This document shows, piece after piece, positions 8,606-16,078 of a stretch of DNA of 49,982 bases (its first letter is position 1; each line of letters starts with the position of its first letter). This DNA is from Desulfosporosinus sp. Tol-M (GTDB taxonomy: Bacteria; Bacillota; Desulfitobacteriia; Desulfitobacteriales; Desulfitobacteriaceae): NCBI GenBank assembly GCA_000770645.1, contig JQID01000112.1, forward strand, positions 1 to 49,982, written 5' to 3'. A program made the position numbers and the translations under genes. The notes below the pieces were generated by a model. That model did no database searches, was not told where the DNA came from, and worked only from the letters and a program-made list of their open reading frames with translations.

Positions 8606-9558
8606 TCTTCCTCCTTAAAGCTGAGTATTCCGTTTTTGAGCTCCTCGAATATTTCATGCACGGACAAAATTTCTTTAATCTTATGGACATTAGCCCCAGA
8701 AAAGATAAGACCTTCCCGAATATCGCCCTGTTGAGCCTTAACTAAGCGACTGATAATACAAAAGTTACCCGCACACTGCTTAAGACAGCCTAGACATTTC
8801 TTCGGCTTGACATCCGCTTTTTCCTCGAGCAACTTGGTAAAGGGGTTCTTAATCCCCCGCGCCGGCATCCCCACCGGACTATGAATTAACAGCACGTCCT
8901 CTTTAGTAGCCTTGAGCATTGCCTCTTTCCAAGCGGGAGCTGCGCTGCACTCTTCGCTAAGCGCGAACCGGGTTCCCATTTGTACCCCATCTGCACCAAG
9001 TTTCAGGGTCTTGGCGACGTCTTCTCCATTGACGAAGCCTCCTGCACCTATGACAGGAATACTGACGGCTGCTATTACTTCCGGGAGGATATCGTGGATC
9101 GAACGAAGCGTCCCTAAATGCCCGCCGGCCTCCGCCCCTTCGACAACCACGGCGGCCGCCCCAAGTTTTTCAGATAATTTAGCAAGTTTAGCTGATGAAA
9201 CAATGGGCACAACCGGGATGCCCTTTTCTTTACCCCAGGTAAACATATCCCTGGAAAAACCGGCTCCTGAAATTAAAAGATCAATTTTCTCATTGAACGC
9301 GGCGTGAACCAGCTGCGCAAATTCGCGAACAGCAAACATAATGTTGACCCCGATAATCCCTTTCGTACGATGACGTGCTTCACGGATTTCTGCAACAAAT
9401 TCTTCCACCGGCAAACCACTGCCTGCAATTATTCCGATCCCTCCCTCCTCGGCAACAGCTGCTGCGAGAGGAGCCATAGATATCCTAACAGCCATTCCTC
9501 CTTGGATAACAGGAATTTTGGCCACCAAATCGGCAATACGAAGCTCGGGTATTTTCAC
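8599..9558 (-). CDS. FabK-like enoyl-ACP reductase / nitronate monooxygenase family flavoprotein
   Basis: 319 residues with the FMN TIM-barrel pattern of the FabK/NMO family: [12 protein letters not shown] at the N-terminus, [44 protein letters not shown]. Unlike the second copy at 11698-12654 it has a cysteine-rich C-terminal segment, [13 protein letters not shown], that could bind a metal or cluster. It may be a second enoyl-ACP reductase or a related flavin oxidase; the fab context favours a lipid role. AGGAGG precedes the ATG. The unusual tail suggests it is not simply a redundant FabK. Confidence 0.75.
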   Translation of the reverse strand: MKIPELRIADLVAKIPVIQGGMAVRISMAPLAAAVAEEGGIGIIAGSGLPVEEFVAEIREARHRTKGIIGVNIMFAVREFAQLVHAAFNEKIDLLISGAGFSRDMFTWGKEKGIPVVPIVSSAKLAKLSEKLGAAAVVVEGAEAGGHLGTLRSIHDILPEVIAAVSIPVIGAGGFVNGEDVAKTLKLGADGVQMGTRFALSEECSAAPAWKEAMLKATKEDVLLIHSPVGMPARGIKNPFTKLLEEKADVKPKKCLGCLKQCAGNFCIISRLVKAQQGDIREGLIFSGANVHKIKEILSVHEIFEELKNGILSFKEEEC

Positions 9559-9590
9559 AATTGTTCCTCCTGTCGACCTCTAATCTATCG

Positions 9591-9670
9591 AGACGCAAGG
9601 CGCGATGTTCGAGGCTCGAAAGTCAAATATCGTGCTTCTCGCCTCACGCAGTTTAATATCGCGCTTCTCT
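9591..9670. repeat. CGAG-type degenerate repeat
   Basis: The gap between acpP and the fabK-like gene contains overlapping variants of CGAG/CTCG words (for example GATGTTCGAGGCTCGAA, TATCGTGCTTCTCGCCTC, TATCGCGCTTCTC). The same vocabulary fills the fapR leader at 15418-15628 and recurs weakly near 30880. It has no coding potential that I can support. Confidence 0.4.
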
Positions 9671-9712
9671 ATGAGCGTAAAATTCATTTAGTATGGAGGG
9701 AGATAATCTCTT

Positions 9713-9748
9713 AAAAGAAAGTCCCGCAGCTGAGTACGGGACCTTTTT
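9713..9748 (-). terminator. Rho-independent terminator after acpP (possibly bidirectional)
   Basis: Downstream of the acpP stop, GTCCCG and CGGGAC arms (9721-9726 / 9737-9742) form a GC-rich stem. On the minus strand it is followed by TTTCTTTT; on the plus strand it is followed by CCTTTTT. Read on the minus strand it would partly end transcription before fabK2-fabF-rnc-smc, so read-through or a further promoter is expected for those genes. Confidence 0.7.
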
Positions 9749-9752
9749 GAGG

Positions 9753-9980
9753 TTATTTGTTCTCCTTAATGTAGCTGACAGCTTCTCCGACTGTCTTAAT
9801 TTTTTCGGCTTCCTCATCCGGAATATCCAAGTCGAATGCCTCTTCCAGAGCCATAATTAGTTCAACAATATCCAATGAATCCGCATCCAGCTCTTTAAAG
9901 GAGGTCTCCGGGGTAACAAGCTCCTCGTCTACCCCAAGTTGTTCGACGACGATAGCCTTCACTTTCTCGAAAACTTCCAT
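9753..9980 (-). CDS. acpP: Acyl carrier protein
   Basis: 75 residues, acidic, with the phosphopantetheine attachment serine at Ser35 in the motif [12 protein letters not shown]. It carries growing acyl chains between the Fab enzymes encoded around it. AAAGGAGGTG lies upstream of the ATG. It follows fabG by 36 bases and is followed by a stem-loop with flanking T-runs. Confidence 0.98.
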   Translation of the reverse strand: MEVFEKVKAIVVEQLGVDEELVTPETSFKELDADSLDIVELIMALEEAFDLDIPDEEAEKIKTVGEAVSYIKENK

Positions 9981-10016
9981 GCCGCTTCTTCACCTCCTTT
10001 CGCAGATAACTAAAGC

Positions 10017-10757
10017 CTATATTTCCATACCCCCATCGACACACAAGGTCTGTCCTGTTATATAAGATGCCGCCGGGGACACAAGGAAGCGAACCACTTG
10101 AGCAATGTCCTCGGGCTTACCCAGGCGACCGAGTGGGATGGCACGCAAGACTTCAGTTTGCAGCCCTTCTCCTAAGGTTTCCGTCATATCTGTAGAAATA
10201 TACCCCGGAGCAATCGCATTGACCCGAATTCCCCGCGAGGCAAATTCCTTGGCGATGGATTTGGAAAATCCGATAATCCCGGCCTTCGATGCCGCATAAT
10301 TAGCTTGTCCGGCATTGCCCGAAAGGCCCACGACGGAGGAAATATTAACAATAACACCTGATCGTTGTTTGAGCATTCCTTTGCTGACCGCTTTAGTGCA
10401 GAGGAAAACTCCTTTGAGATTAATAGCCAAGACCGCATCCCAATCCGCTTCTTTCATACGAAGCAGCAACGAATCCCGTGTAATTCCGGCATTATTAATC
10501 AGAATGTTGATCTTGCCAAACTGATCTAACGCTGTTTTTATTAATCGGTCAACATCAGCAGCTTTAGTCACATCCGCTTGAACGGCTAAGCCTTCTCCGC
10601 CGGCTGCACGGATCAATTCAACAGTTTCCTCAGCTTTATCGGAATTCACATCATTAACAACAACTTGCACACCGGCTGCTGCCAACTCCAGAGCTATGGC
10701 GCGTCCAATCCCTTGCCCACTCCCTGTAACAATGGCCACACTATCATTTAGCATCAT
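10017..10757 (-). CDS. fabG: 3-oxoacyl-ACP reductase
   Basis: 246 residues, NADPH-dependent short-chain dehydrogenase that reduces 3-oxoacyl-ACP. It shows TGSGQGIG for cofactor binding, NNAG, the catalytic serine in VNISSVVG (about 140-141) and YAASK (Tyr154, Lys158). Two adjacent ATGs exist (10757 and 10754); AGGAG is nine bases from the first, which I keep. It begins one base after the fabD stop codon, so the two are probably coupled. Confidence 0.96.
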   Translation of the reverse strand: MMLNDSVAIVTGSGQGIGRAIALELAAAGVQVVVNDVNSDKAEETVELIRAAGGEGLAVQADVTKAADVDRLIKTALDQFGKINILINNAGITRDSLLLRMKEADWDAVLAINLKGVFLCTKAVSKGMLKQRSGVIVNISSVVGLSGNAGQANYAASKAGIIGFSKSIAKEFASRGIRVNAIAPGYISTDMTETLGEGLQTEVLRAIPLGRLGKPEDIAQVVRFLVSPAASYITGQTLCVDGGMEI

Positions 10758-10758
10758 T

Positions 10759-11694
10759 TTAACGACTCTCCTTCATATATGCAAGTGACTTTTTTAAGGA
10801 CACCATATCCTCTACGTGGAGAAGATTAGCACCGGGGGCAATTTTTTTTACCAAACCCGTCAGGACTTTGCCTGGACCGCACTCTACGAAGGTATCTACC
10901 CCTAAGTCCAGAAGATGACGAACAGATTGCTCCCATCGCACAGCAGCACTAACTTGCTTAACCAACGTGCTCACCGTACGTTCTGAAGTGGTAACCTCGG
11001 CGGCATCAATGTTCGCAATAACTGGGCAACGTGGCGTATTCCAGGACACACCCTCTAAAACCGGTTGTAGTTCTTCCCCCACTCTCTCCATGAGACGGGA
11101 ATGAAATGGTCCGCTCACGACGAGCGGTATCGCCCGTTTTGCTCCCAACTCCTTGGCGACCTTGATAGCGTAGTCTACGGCCGATACTTCTCCGGAAATA
11201 ACCACTTGTCCCGGACAATTGTAATTCGCGGGTCCGACCACGCCGTGTTCTGCTGCTCGATAGCAAGCTTCTTCGACCAGTTCACCGGTAAGCCCCATGA
11301 TGGCAGCCATCCCCCCGCCGGTCGGAACAGCTGCCTGCATGAGTTCTCCACGCTTTCTAACCACACGCAGTGCTTCCGCCAAGTCCAGACTGCCGGCTGC
11401 TACATGCGCCGAATACTCGCCGAGACTGTGCCCGGCAACATAATCCGGTTCAATCCCAGCCTCAGCAAGGTGCTGCCAAGCCGCAACACTTACAAGTAAT
11501 ATCGCCGGTTGGGTCCAAGCTGTTTGTCGAAGTTCTTCTTCCGGTCCCTCCAACAACAACGTAATAAACTTACTTCCTAGAATCTCACGGGCAGTCTCCT
11601 GCGCCCTCCCTCCGCTGGGAGTCTGAAATAGTTCTTTTCCCATGCCGACATACTGAGATCCTTGGCCAGGGAAAATAAAGGCCAGTTTACCCAT
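10759..11694 (-). CDS. fabD: Malonyl-CoA:ACP transacylase
   Basis: 311 residues. It moves malonyl from CoA to ACP. The nucleophile is Ser90 in GHSLGEYSA and the catalytic histidine is His198 in GPFHSRLM; the N-terminal FPGQGSQ motif is present. It lies three bases after fabK and one base before fabG in the fatty-acid operon. Confidence 0.97.
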   Translation of the reverse strand: MGKLAFIFPGQGSQYVGMGKELFQTPSGGRAQETAREILGSKFITLLLEGPEEELRQTAWTQPAILLVSVAAWQHLAEAGIEPDYVAGHSLGEYSAHVAAGSLDLAEALRVVRKRGELMQAAVPTGGGMAAIMGLTGELVEEACYRAAEHGVVGPANYNCPGQVVISGEVSAVDYAIKVAKELGAKRAIPLVVSGPFHSRLMERVGEELQPVLEGVSWNTPRCPVIANIDAAEVTTSERTVSTLVKQVSAAVRWEQSVRHLLDLGVDTFVECGPGKVLTGLVKKIAPGANLLHVEDMVSLKKSLAYMKESR

Positions 11695-11697
11695 ATT

Positions 11698-12654
11698 CTA
11701 AGTCCTCCCCTCACTAAACCGTGCCGAAAGACGCTCAATTTCCCGTTCTGCAGATTGCATAATGTCCTGAATAATATGCGCTACAGGTTCAATACGCTTA
11801 ACTGCTCCAGCGATTTGACCTGCCATAATTGAACCGTTCTCCATATCCCCATCGACAAAAGCTAAGCGCAATCTCCCCACGCCCAGTTTATCAATTTCTG
11901 CAGCCGGCATCCCTTCCCGTTCATATCGTGCAAATTCCCGGGTGAAGCGATTATCCAAACAACGCACCGGATGACCCGTTGACTGTCCCGTAATAACCGT
12001 AGCACGATCCTTGGCTTTAATAATTCTCTCTTTGATATGAGTCGGAATAGTACATTCTTCGGCACACATAAAACGTGTCCCCATTTGTACTCCTTCAGCC
12101 CCCAGGGCTAAAGCCGCAACTAAGCCTCGGCCATCCATGATACCACCTGCCGCAACGACCGGTATTTTCACGGCATCGACCACCTGGGGAACCAGAGGGA
12201 AGGTTCCAATTTCCCCGATATGTCCCCCGGACTCCATTCCTTCGGCAATGAGCGCATCCACCCCTACCTTCTCCAGTCGTCTAGCCAACGCAACGGAAGC
12301 AACCACGGGAATCACCTTCGTCCCTACTTCTTTAAGTTTAGGCACATACTTTCCAGGATTCCCTGCGCCTGTCGTAATCACTGGGACACGCTCTTCTAAA
12401 ATCACCTGCATGACTTCATCCAAAAACGGGGACATAAGCATGACATTTACTCCATACGGCTTTTTCGTAATGGCTTTCACTTTTCGAACTTCCTGACGCA
12501 GCCAGTCTGCAGGGGCCTGTCCAGAACCAATAATACCTAAGCCGCCACTTTCCGAAACTGCGGCAACTAATTCTCCAGTGGAAACCCAAGCCATTCCGCC
12601 TTGAAAAATCGGGTATTCAATCCCGATCAGATCACCAATCCTTGTTTTAATCAT
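11698..12654 (-). CDS. fabK: Enoyl-ACP reductase II (FabK)
   Basis: 318 residues, FMN-dependent TIM-barrel enzyme. PIFQGGMAWVSTGELVAAVSESGGLGIIG, IAEGMESGGHIG, VPVVAAGGIMDGRG and [11 protein letters not shown] match FabK, first described in Streptococcus as a triclosan-insensitive replacement for FabI. Its place between fabH and fabD is the usual fabK position. Its start overlaps fabH by 8 bases. No fabI or fabL is visible in the window, so this is probably the main enoyl-ACP reductase. Confidence 0.93.
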   Translation of the reverse strand: MIKTRIGDLIGIEYPIFQGGMAWVSTGELVAAVSESGGLGIIGSGQAPADWLRQEVRKVKAITKKPYGVNVMLMSPFLDEVMQVILEERVPVITTGAGNPGKYVPKLKEVGTKVIPVVASVALARRLEKVGVDALIAEGMESGGHIGEIGTFPLVPQVVDAVKIPVVAAGGIMDGRGLVAALALGAEGVQMGTRFMCAEECTIPTHIKERIIKAKDRATVITGQSTGHPVRCLDNRFTREFARYEREGMPAAEIDKLGVGRLRLAFVDGDMENGSIMAGQIAGAVKRIEPVAHIIQDIMQSAEREIERLSARFSEGRT

Positions 12655-13651
12655 TCTTTAACCCTGCTTTCGTCCATCTCAATACACACGCTCCCCAGGT
12701 CAGGCCTGCACCAAATCCTACCATAACAATGGTATCTCCCTCTGAAATGCGTCCCTCCTTAAAAGACTCATCTAAGGCTACGGGAATAGATGCGGCGGAC
12801 ATATTACCATACTTGTATAAATTTATGATTACTTTATGTGGGGAAATTCCCAAGCGCTTAACCGCCGCATCAATAATCCGTATATTGGCTTGATGGGGGA
12901 TAAAAAGGTCCACTTCGTCTCTTCTTAAACCTACCTTCTCCAAGACCTTCAGCGTAACATCCCCAATAATCCGGACGGCGAATTTATAAACTCCTCTGCC
13001 CTCCATCTGAAGGGTATGTAAATTGTTCTTAACTGTTTCCAGACTCGCCGGGCATTGAGACCCCCCGGCCGGTTGACTGAGTAATTTACCTCCGGATCCG
13101 TCCGAACCTAATTCAAAACTCAAAAAGCCAAATCCCTCTTTAACCGGTTGTAACACCGCTGCTCCCGCACCATCACCAAAGAGAATACACGTTGAACGGT
13201 CTTCCCAGTTAAGTATTTTGCTCATCGTTTCCCCGCCGATAACGAGCACTGTTTTGTACATTCCTGTGGCCACAAACTGGCTGGCCGCCGCCGCCGCATA
13301 GATAAATCCAGTGCATGCCGTTTCCAGATCAAAAGCCGCTGCATTTTTTGTTCCTAACCGAGCGGCAACGAGACAGGCTGTCGCCGGAAATGCATAGTCA
13401 GGCGTCATCGTTGCTACGATAACGAGGTCAACCTCTTCCGGTGCAATCTGAGCATCCTCTATTGCCCTTAATCCCGCCTGGTAACACAGTTCCGAGACAG
13501 GTATATCCTTCGGGGCCATATGACGTTCCCTGATCCCTGTGCGTGAGGAAATCCATTCATCGTTTGTATCCACCATTTTTTCTAAGTCCACGTTGGTTAT
13601 AACCTTTTCAGGAACATATGACCCCGTCCCCACAATTCCAACACTAAACAT
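12647..13651 (-). CDS. fabH: 3-oxoacyl-ACP synthase III
   Basis: 334 residues from the ATG at 13651 (AGAGGA nine bases upstream). It starts fatty-acid synthesis by condensing acyl-CoA with malonyl-ACP. The triad is Cys113 (ETACTGFIYA), His253 (FIPHQANIRI) and Asn283 (YGNMSAAS). The same frame stays open upstream to 13798 only because it runs through a structured repeat; that extension has no similarity to FabH and is excluded. The 164-base gap to plsX holds that repeat. Confidence 0.96.
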   Translation of the reverse strand: MFSVGIVGTGSYVPEKVITNVDLEKMVDTNDEWISSRTGIRERHMAPKDIPVSELCYQAGLRAIEDAQIAPEEVDLVIVATMTPDYAFPATACLVAARLGTKNAAAFDLETACTGFIYAAAAASQFVATGMYKTVLVIGGETMSKILNWEDRSTCILFGDGAGAAVLQPVKEGFGFLSFELGSDGSGGKLLSQPAGGSQCPASLETVKNNLHTLQMEGRGVYKFAVRIIGDVTLKVLEKVGLRRDEVDLFIPHQANIRIIDAAVKRLGISPHKVIINLYKYGNMSAASIPVALDESFKEGRISEGDTIVMVGFGAGLTWGACVLRWTKAGLKND

Positions 13652-13690
13652 AGTCGCATGTCCTCTTTTCTCTTTTCTCTTTATCAAGTT

Positions 13691-13798
13691 TTCAAGACCC
13701 CCACTTCTATAAGTGGGAGTGTGGTTCTTCGTAACTTCAGGTGGGGTAGAGTCCCCATCTGAAGCCTCGATGTTCAGCTTTAGCGTAAGCGAGTTCAC
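13691..13798 (-). repeat. Structured repeat R1, copy 1 (inside the fab operon)
   Basis: On the minus strand the element begins GTGAACTCG and ends in a CCCACTT-ATAG-AAGTGGG hairpin followed by GGTCTTGA. In the middle, CTTCAG and CTGAAG flank GGGG-ACTCTA-CCCC. It is nearly identical to copy 4 (48787-48890), including the GTTACGAAGAACC spacer. It lies between plsX and fabH in the transcribed orientation of the operon, so its RNA should fold within the fab mRNA. Confidence 0.85.
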
Positions 13799-13815
13799 TC
13801 ACTAACCTTCATACT

Positions 13816-14799
13816 TTACTGTGGGAGATCTTCTCGAATCTGTTTAATCAAACGCACTTGAACACATTCCTGGGCCACCCGTATAGCATTAAAGATCGCC
13901 TTTGCTTTCGAACTTCCGTGGCAGATAATGCTAATCCCATTAACACCCAACAAAGGAGCACCACCATACTCAGCATAGTCCATCATCTGAGCGAACTCAT
14001 TTAAACCCGGTTTTACAACCAACGCACCAAGCTTACGGAGCATGGTTGAAGTAATTCTTTCCTTAATAAGCTGAACAAATACCCCAACCAATCCTTCAGC
14101 TGTTTTAAGCAAAACATTCCCGACAAACCCGTCACAGACAACCACATCAGCCCGCCCATAGGGTACATCCCGGCCCTCAATATTCCCAAGGAAATTAATC
14201 GGAGCCACTTTAAGCAAAGAATACGTTTTCTGGGTCAGTTCGTTTCCTTTTCCTTCTTCACTCCCTATATTCAGTAATCCAACGCGCGGATTTGGAATTC
14301 CTAAGATTTTTTTCGCGTAGATGCTACCCATCACTGCATATTGACAAAGGTGCTCCGGTGACGCATCCAGATTGGCTCCTACATCGAGAATAAGTGTTCC
14401 CCCTTCTGCAGTCGAGAAGATCGTTCCAATGGCCGGTCGCTCGATCCCCTTGATCCGCCCTAAGCCCAATAGGGCAGCAGCCATTTGAGCACCGGTATTC
14501 CCTGCACCAACGACGGCATCAGCCTCGCCAAGCTTAACCAATCTGGTCGCAACTACTATCGAGGCATCCTTCTTCTTTCGAACAGCATTCGCCGGGTGTT
14601 CGTCCATCCCAATCTCCTCGGACGCTTCAACAGATGATACATTAGCAGGTTTTGTACCTGAGAAAAAAGGTAGCATTCGCTCATGTTGCCCGACCAGGAT
14701 AAGATGCAGATCAGGCCATGTTTCTGCGGCCATCAGCACCCCTTTTATTAACTCCTCCGGGGCATAATCCCCCCCCATCGCATCCACAGCAATTCTCAT
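13816..14799 (-). CDS. plsX: Phosphate acyltransferase PlsX
   Basis: 327 residues. PlsX makes acyl-phosphate from acyl-ACP for phospholipid synthesis. The N-terminus MRIAVDAMGGDYAPEE and the blocks DASIVVATRLVKLGEADAVVGAGNTGA, NIGSEEGKGNELT and VVCDGFVGNVLLKTAEG are typical. Its ATG directly abuts the fapR stop codon, the standard fapR-plsX coupling in Firmicutes. Confidence 0.97.
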   Translation of the reverse strand: MRIAVDAMGGDYAPEELIKGVLMAAETWPDLHLILVGQHERMLPFFSGTKPANVSSVEASEEIGMDEHPANAVRKKKDASIVVATRLVKLGEADAVVGAGNTGAQMAAALLGLGRIKGIERPAIGTIFSTAEGGTLILDVGANLDASPEHLCQYAVMGSIYAKKILGIPNPRVGLLNIGSEEGKGNELTQKTYSLLKVAPINFLGNIEGRDVPYGRADVVVCDGFVGNVLLKTAEGLVGVFVQLIKERITSTMLRKLGALVVKPGLNEFAQMMDYAEYGGAPLLGVNGISIICHGSSKAKAIFNAIRVAQECVQVRLIKQIREDLPQ

Positions 14800-15384
14800 C
14801 TATTCCAGCTCCGTTTCCCGTACATCCAAGCGATCTATTGCAAATAGTATCCAATCCCCACGAAGCACTTCCTCCGTACCAACGCGAGCGGATACCTGGA
14901 CCCAATAAATATTTTGCTTTCGTTTTTGTACCCTTCCCACAGCCACAACAACGTCCCCCAGCTGAACTGGCCGTATGAATTTCAACTTGACACTGCCGGT
15001 CAAGGCTATAGGCGCATCTACTAAGGCAATGGCCAGAGAATTAGCCTGGGCAAATAAAAAATGCCCCCGTGCAACCCTTGCCTTAGCCAAAACCATGCTC
15101 TCCTCAATCATCAACTCTGAACAGGCTCTCTCGCCAATAACAAGTTCCCGCAGTTACCCGATCAGTTCCTGGTCATCTAACGACTTTAACGTTGAATACG
15201 CTTCCTGTGCTACTGCCCGGGTTCGTTCCCGAAGTTCAGGGATCCCTAATTCTCCACGATCCAAACGAATGGTTGAGACGCTCACCTTAAATCTTTCCGC
15301 AAGCTCTTCATCGGTAAAGAAAGGATGTTTGGAGAGCTCTTCCCCTAATACCTTACGGCGTTCTTCTTTACTGTTACGGCCCAT
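14800..15384 (-). pseudogene. fapR: FapR lipid-synthesis repressor, interrupted by an in-frame TAA
   Basis: The two halves lie in one frame. 15384 to 15157 encodes the DNA-binding part (MGRNSKEERRKVLGEEL, then FTDEELAERFKVSVSTIRLDRGELGIPELRERT) ending QELIG. A TAA at 15156-15154 follows, then the frame continues LRELVIGERACSEL and the hot-dog effector domain (RGHFLFAQANSLAIAL to RGDWILFAID). In Bacillus FapR the residue after this glycine is glutamate, so a GAA/GAG to TAA change is the simplest explanation. The total of about 195 codons matches family length. A restart at TTG/ATG near 15114 has no good ribosome binding site. The call assumes the base is not a sequencing error. Confidence 0.85.
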
Positions 15385-15417
15385 CTATATCACCATTTCT
15401 TACCCTACACGTAATTT

Positions 15418-15628
15418 CGAAGCTCGAGGCTCGATACGCGATGCCCGAATTGTAATTCGATTCTCCAACAAATTCGAGGCACGAGGTTCGATACCCGATG
15501 CCCGAACTGTGAATTCGATTCTGCGAACCGAGGTACGAATTAAATTTGAAACATTAATCATTCTACTCACTCTGTTCGCTTCGTGTCTCGCGCCTCGTAT
15601 CTCGTATCTCGTATCTCGCGCCTCGAAT
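15418..15628. repeat. CGAG-rich degenerate repeats in the fapR operon leader
   Basis: Two direct units, 15418-15464 and 15475-15522, share CGAGGC, CGATAC-CGATGCCCGAA and GAATTCGATTCT or close variants. From 15585 to 15628 lies a third block with GTATCTC three times in tandem flanked by CGCGCCTCG. The third block is complementary to words in the first two, so the ~250-nt untranslated leader (transcribed on the minus strand) could fold extensively. An 81-codon open frame here is an artefact of the repeats. Confidence 0.65.
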
Positions 15629-15645
15629 TTAGTACCTGGTCGCAA
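15629..15645 (-). promoter_or_regulatory. FapR operator-like site
   Basis: TTAGTACCTGGTCGCAA on the plus strand matches the left and central part of the Bacillus FapR box (consensus about TTAGTAnCTRnTACTAA), with a weak right half. It touches the -10 hexamer and covers the expected transcription start of the fapR-plsX-fab operon, the usual place for FapR repression. Confidence 0.6.
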
Positions 15646-15673
15646 TTATAAACTATCTGAGTACACCTTTCAA
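15645..15673 (-). promoter_or_regulatory. Sigma-A-type promoter of the fapR-plsX-fab operon
   Basis: On the minus strand TTGAAA (15673-15668) and TATAAT (15650-15645) are separated by exactly 17 bases. The start point would fall near 15638, inside the FapR-box-like site, leaving a leader of about 250 nt made of CGAG repeats before fapR. Confidence 0.75.
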
Positions 15674-15715
15674 GAAATAACCCTGTCGATTGTTGGCAAC
15701 TTTTTATCACTTTTG

Positions 15716-15758
15716 AAATAAAAAACAAAGGAATCTTTTTAAAAAGAATCCTTTGTTA
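15716..15758 (-). terminator. Terminator after rpmF
   Basis: ACAAAGGA/TCCTTTGT arms (15725-15732 / 15749-15756) continue, after one mismatch, into TCTTTTT/AAAAAGA. On the minus strand the stem is followed by a run of T, a good intrinsic terminator separating rpmF from the fapR promoter. Confidence 0.75.
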
Positions 15759-15771
15759 TTATTAATAAACC

Positions 15772-15951
15772 TTATTCTCCGACTACAATAACTGCCTTGG
15801 AATTATAATACCCACAATTAGGGCATATATAATGCGGCATTTTTGGTTTATGGCATTGGGGGCATTCGATGTGGTTTGGTGCAGTTATTTTCCACATAGC
15901 CCGACGTTTGCGTACTCTGGATTTTGATTGGCGATGTTGCGGAACACCCAT
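15772..15951 (-). CDS. rpmF: 50S ribosomal protein L32 (zinc-binding form)
   Basis: A 59-residue gene: MGVPQHRQSKSRVRKRRAMW, then ITAPNHIECPQCHKPKMPHY and ICPNCGYYN. L32 sits in the large ribosomal subunit. The four zinc-ligand cysteines (Cys30, Cys33, Cys43, Cys46) are all present, so this is the C+ form. The ATG is preceded by a GGGGGT ribosome binding site. In many Firmicutes a DUF177 (yceD) gene precedes rpmF; here rpmF has its own promoter and terminator. Confidence 0.96.
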   Translation of the reverse strand: MGVPQHRQSKSRVRKRRAMWKITAPNHIECPQCHKPKMPHYICPNCGYYNSKAVIVVGE

Positions 15952-15984
15952 AAGATTACACCCCCTTTAGGTTCAACATTCATT

Positions 15985-16013
15985 ATTATAGTTGGCACAT
16001 TTTCCTTTGTCAA
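15985..16013 (-). promoter_or_regulatory. Strong sigma-A promoter of rpmF
   Basis: Minus-strand TTGACA (16013-16008), 17-base spacer, TATAAT (15990-15985): a full consensus match. The start would lie about 25 bases before the rpmF ATG. Confidence 0.85.
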
Positions 16014-16078
16014 GGGAAACTCTAACTTCTAGGTCCCAGTATTCTTCCATATAAATTATGAAGGAAGGTGATATATTC

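Noticed and set aside
13652..13798. N-terminal extension of fabH through the R1 repeat
   Set aside because: The extra 49 codons are repeat sequence without FabH similarity; the internal ATG has a ribosome binding site.
15400..15645. 81-codon minus-strand frame in the fapR leader
   Set aside because: Arg/Glu/Ser-rich low-complexity peptide produced by the CGAG repeats; no ribosome binding site.
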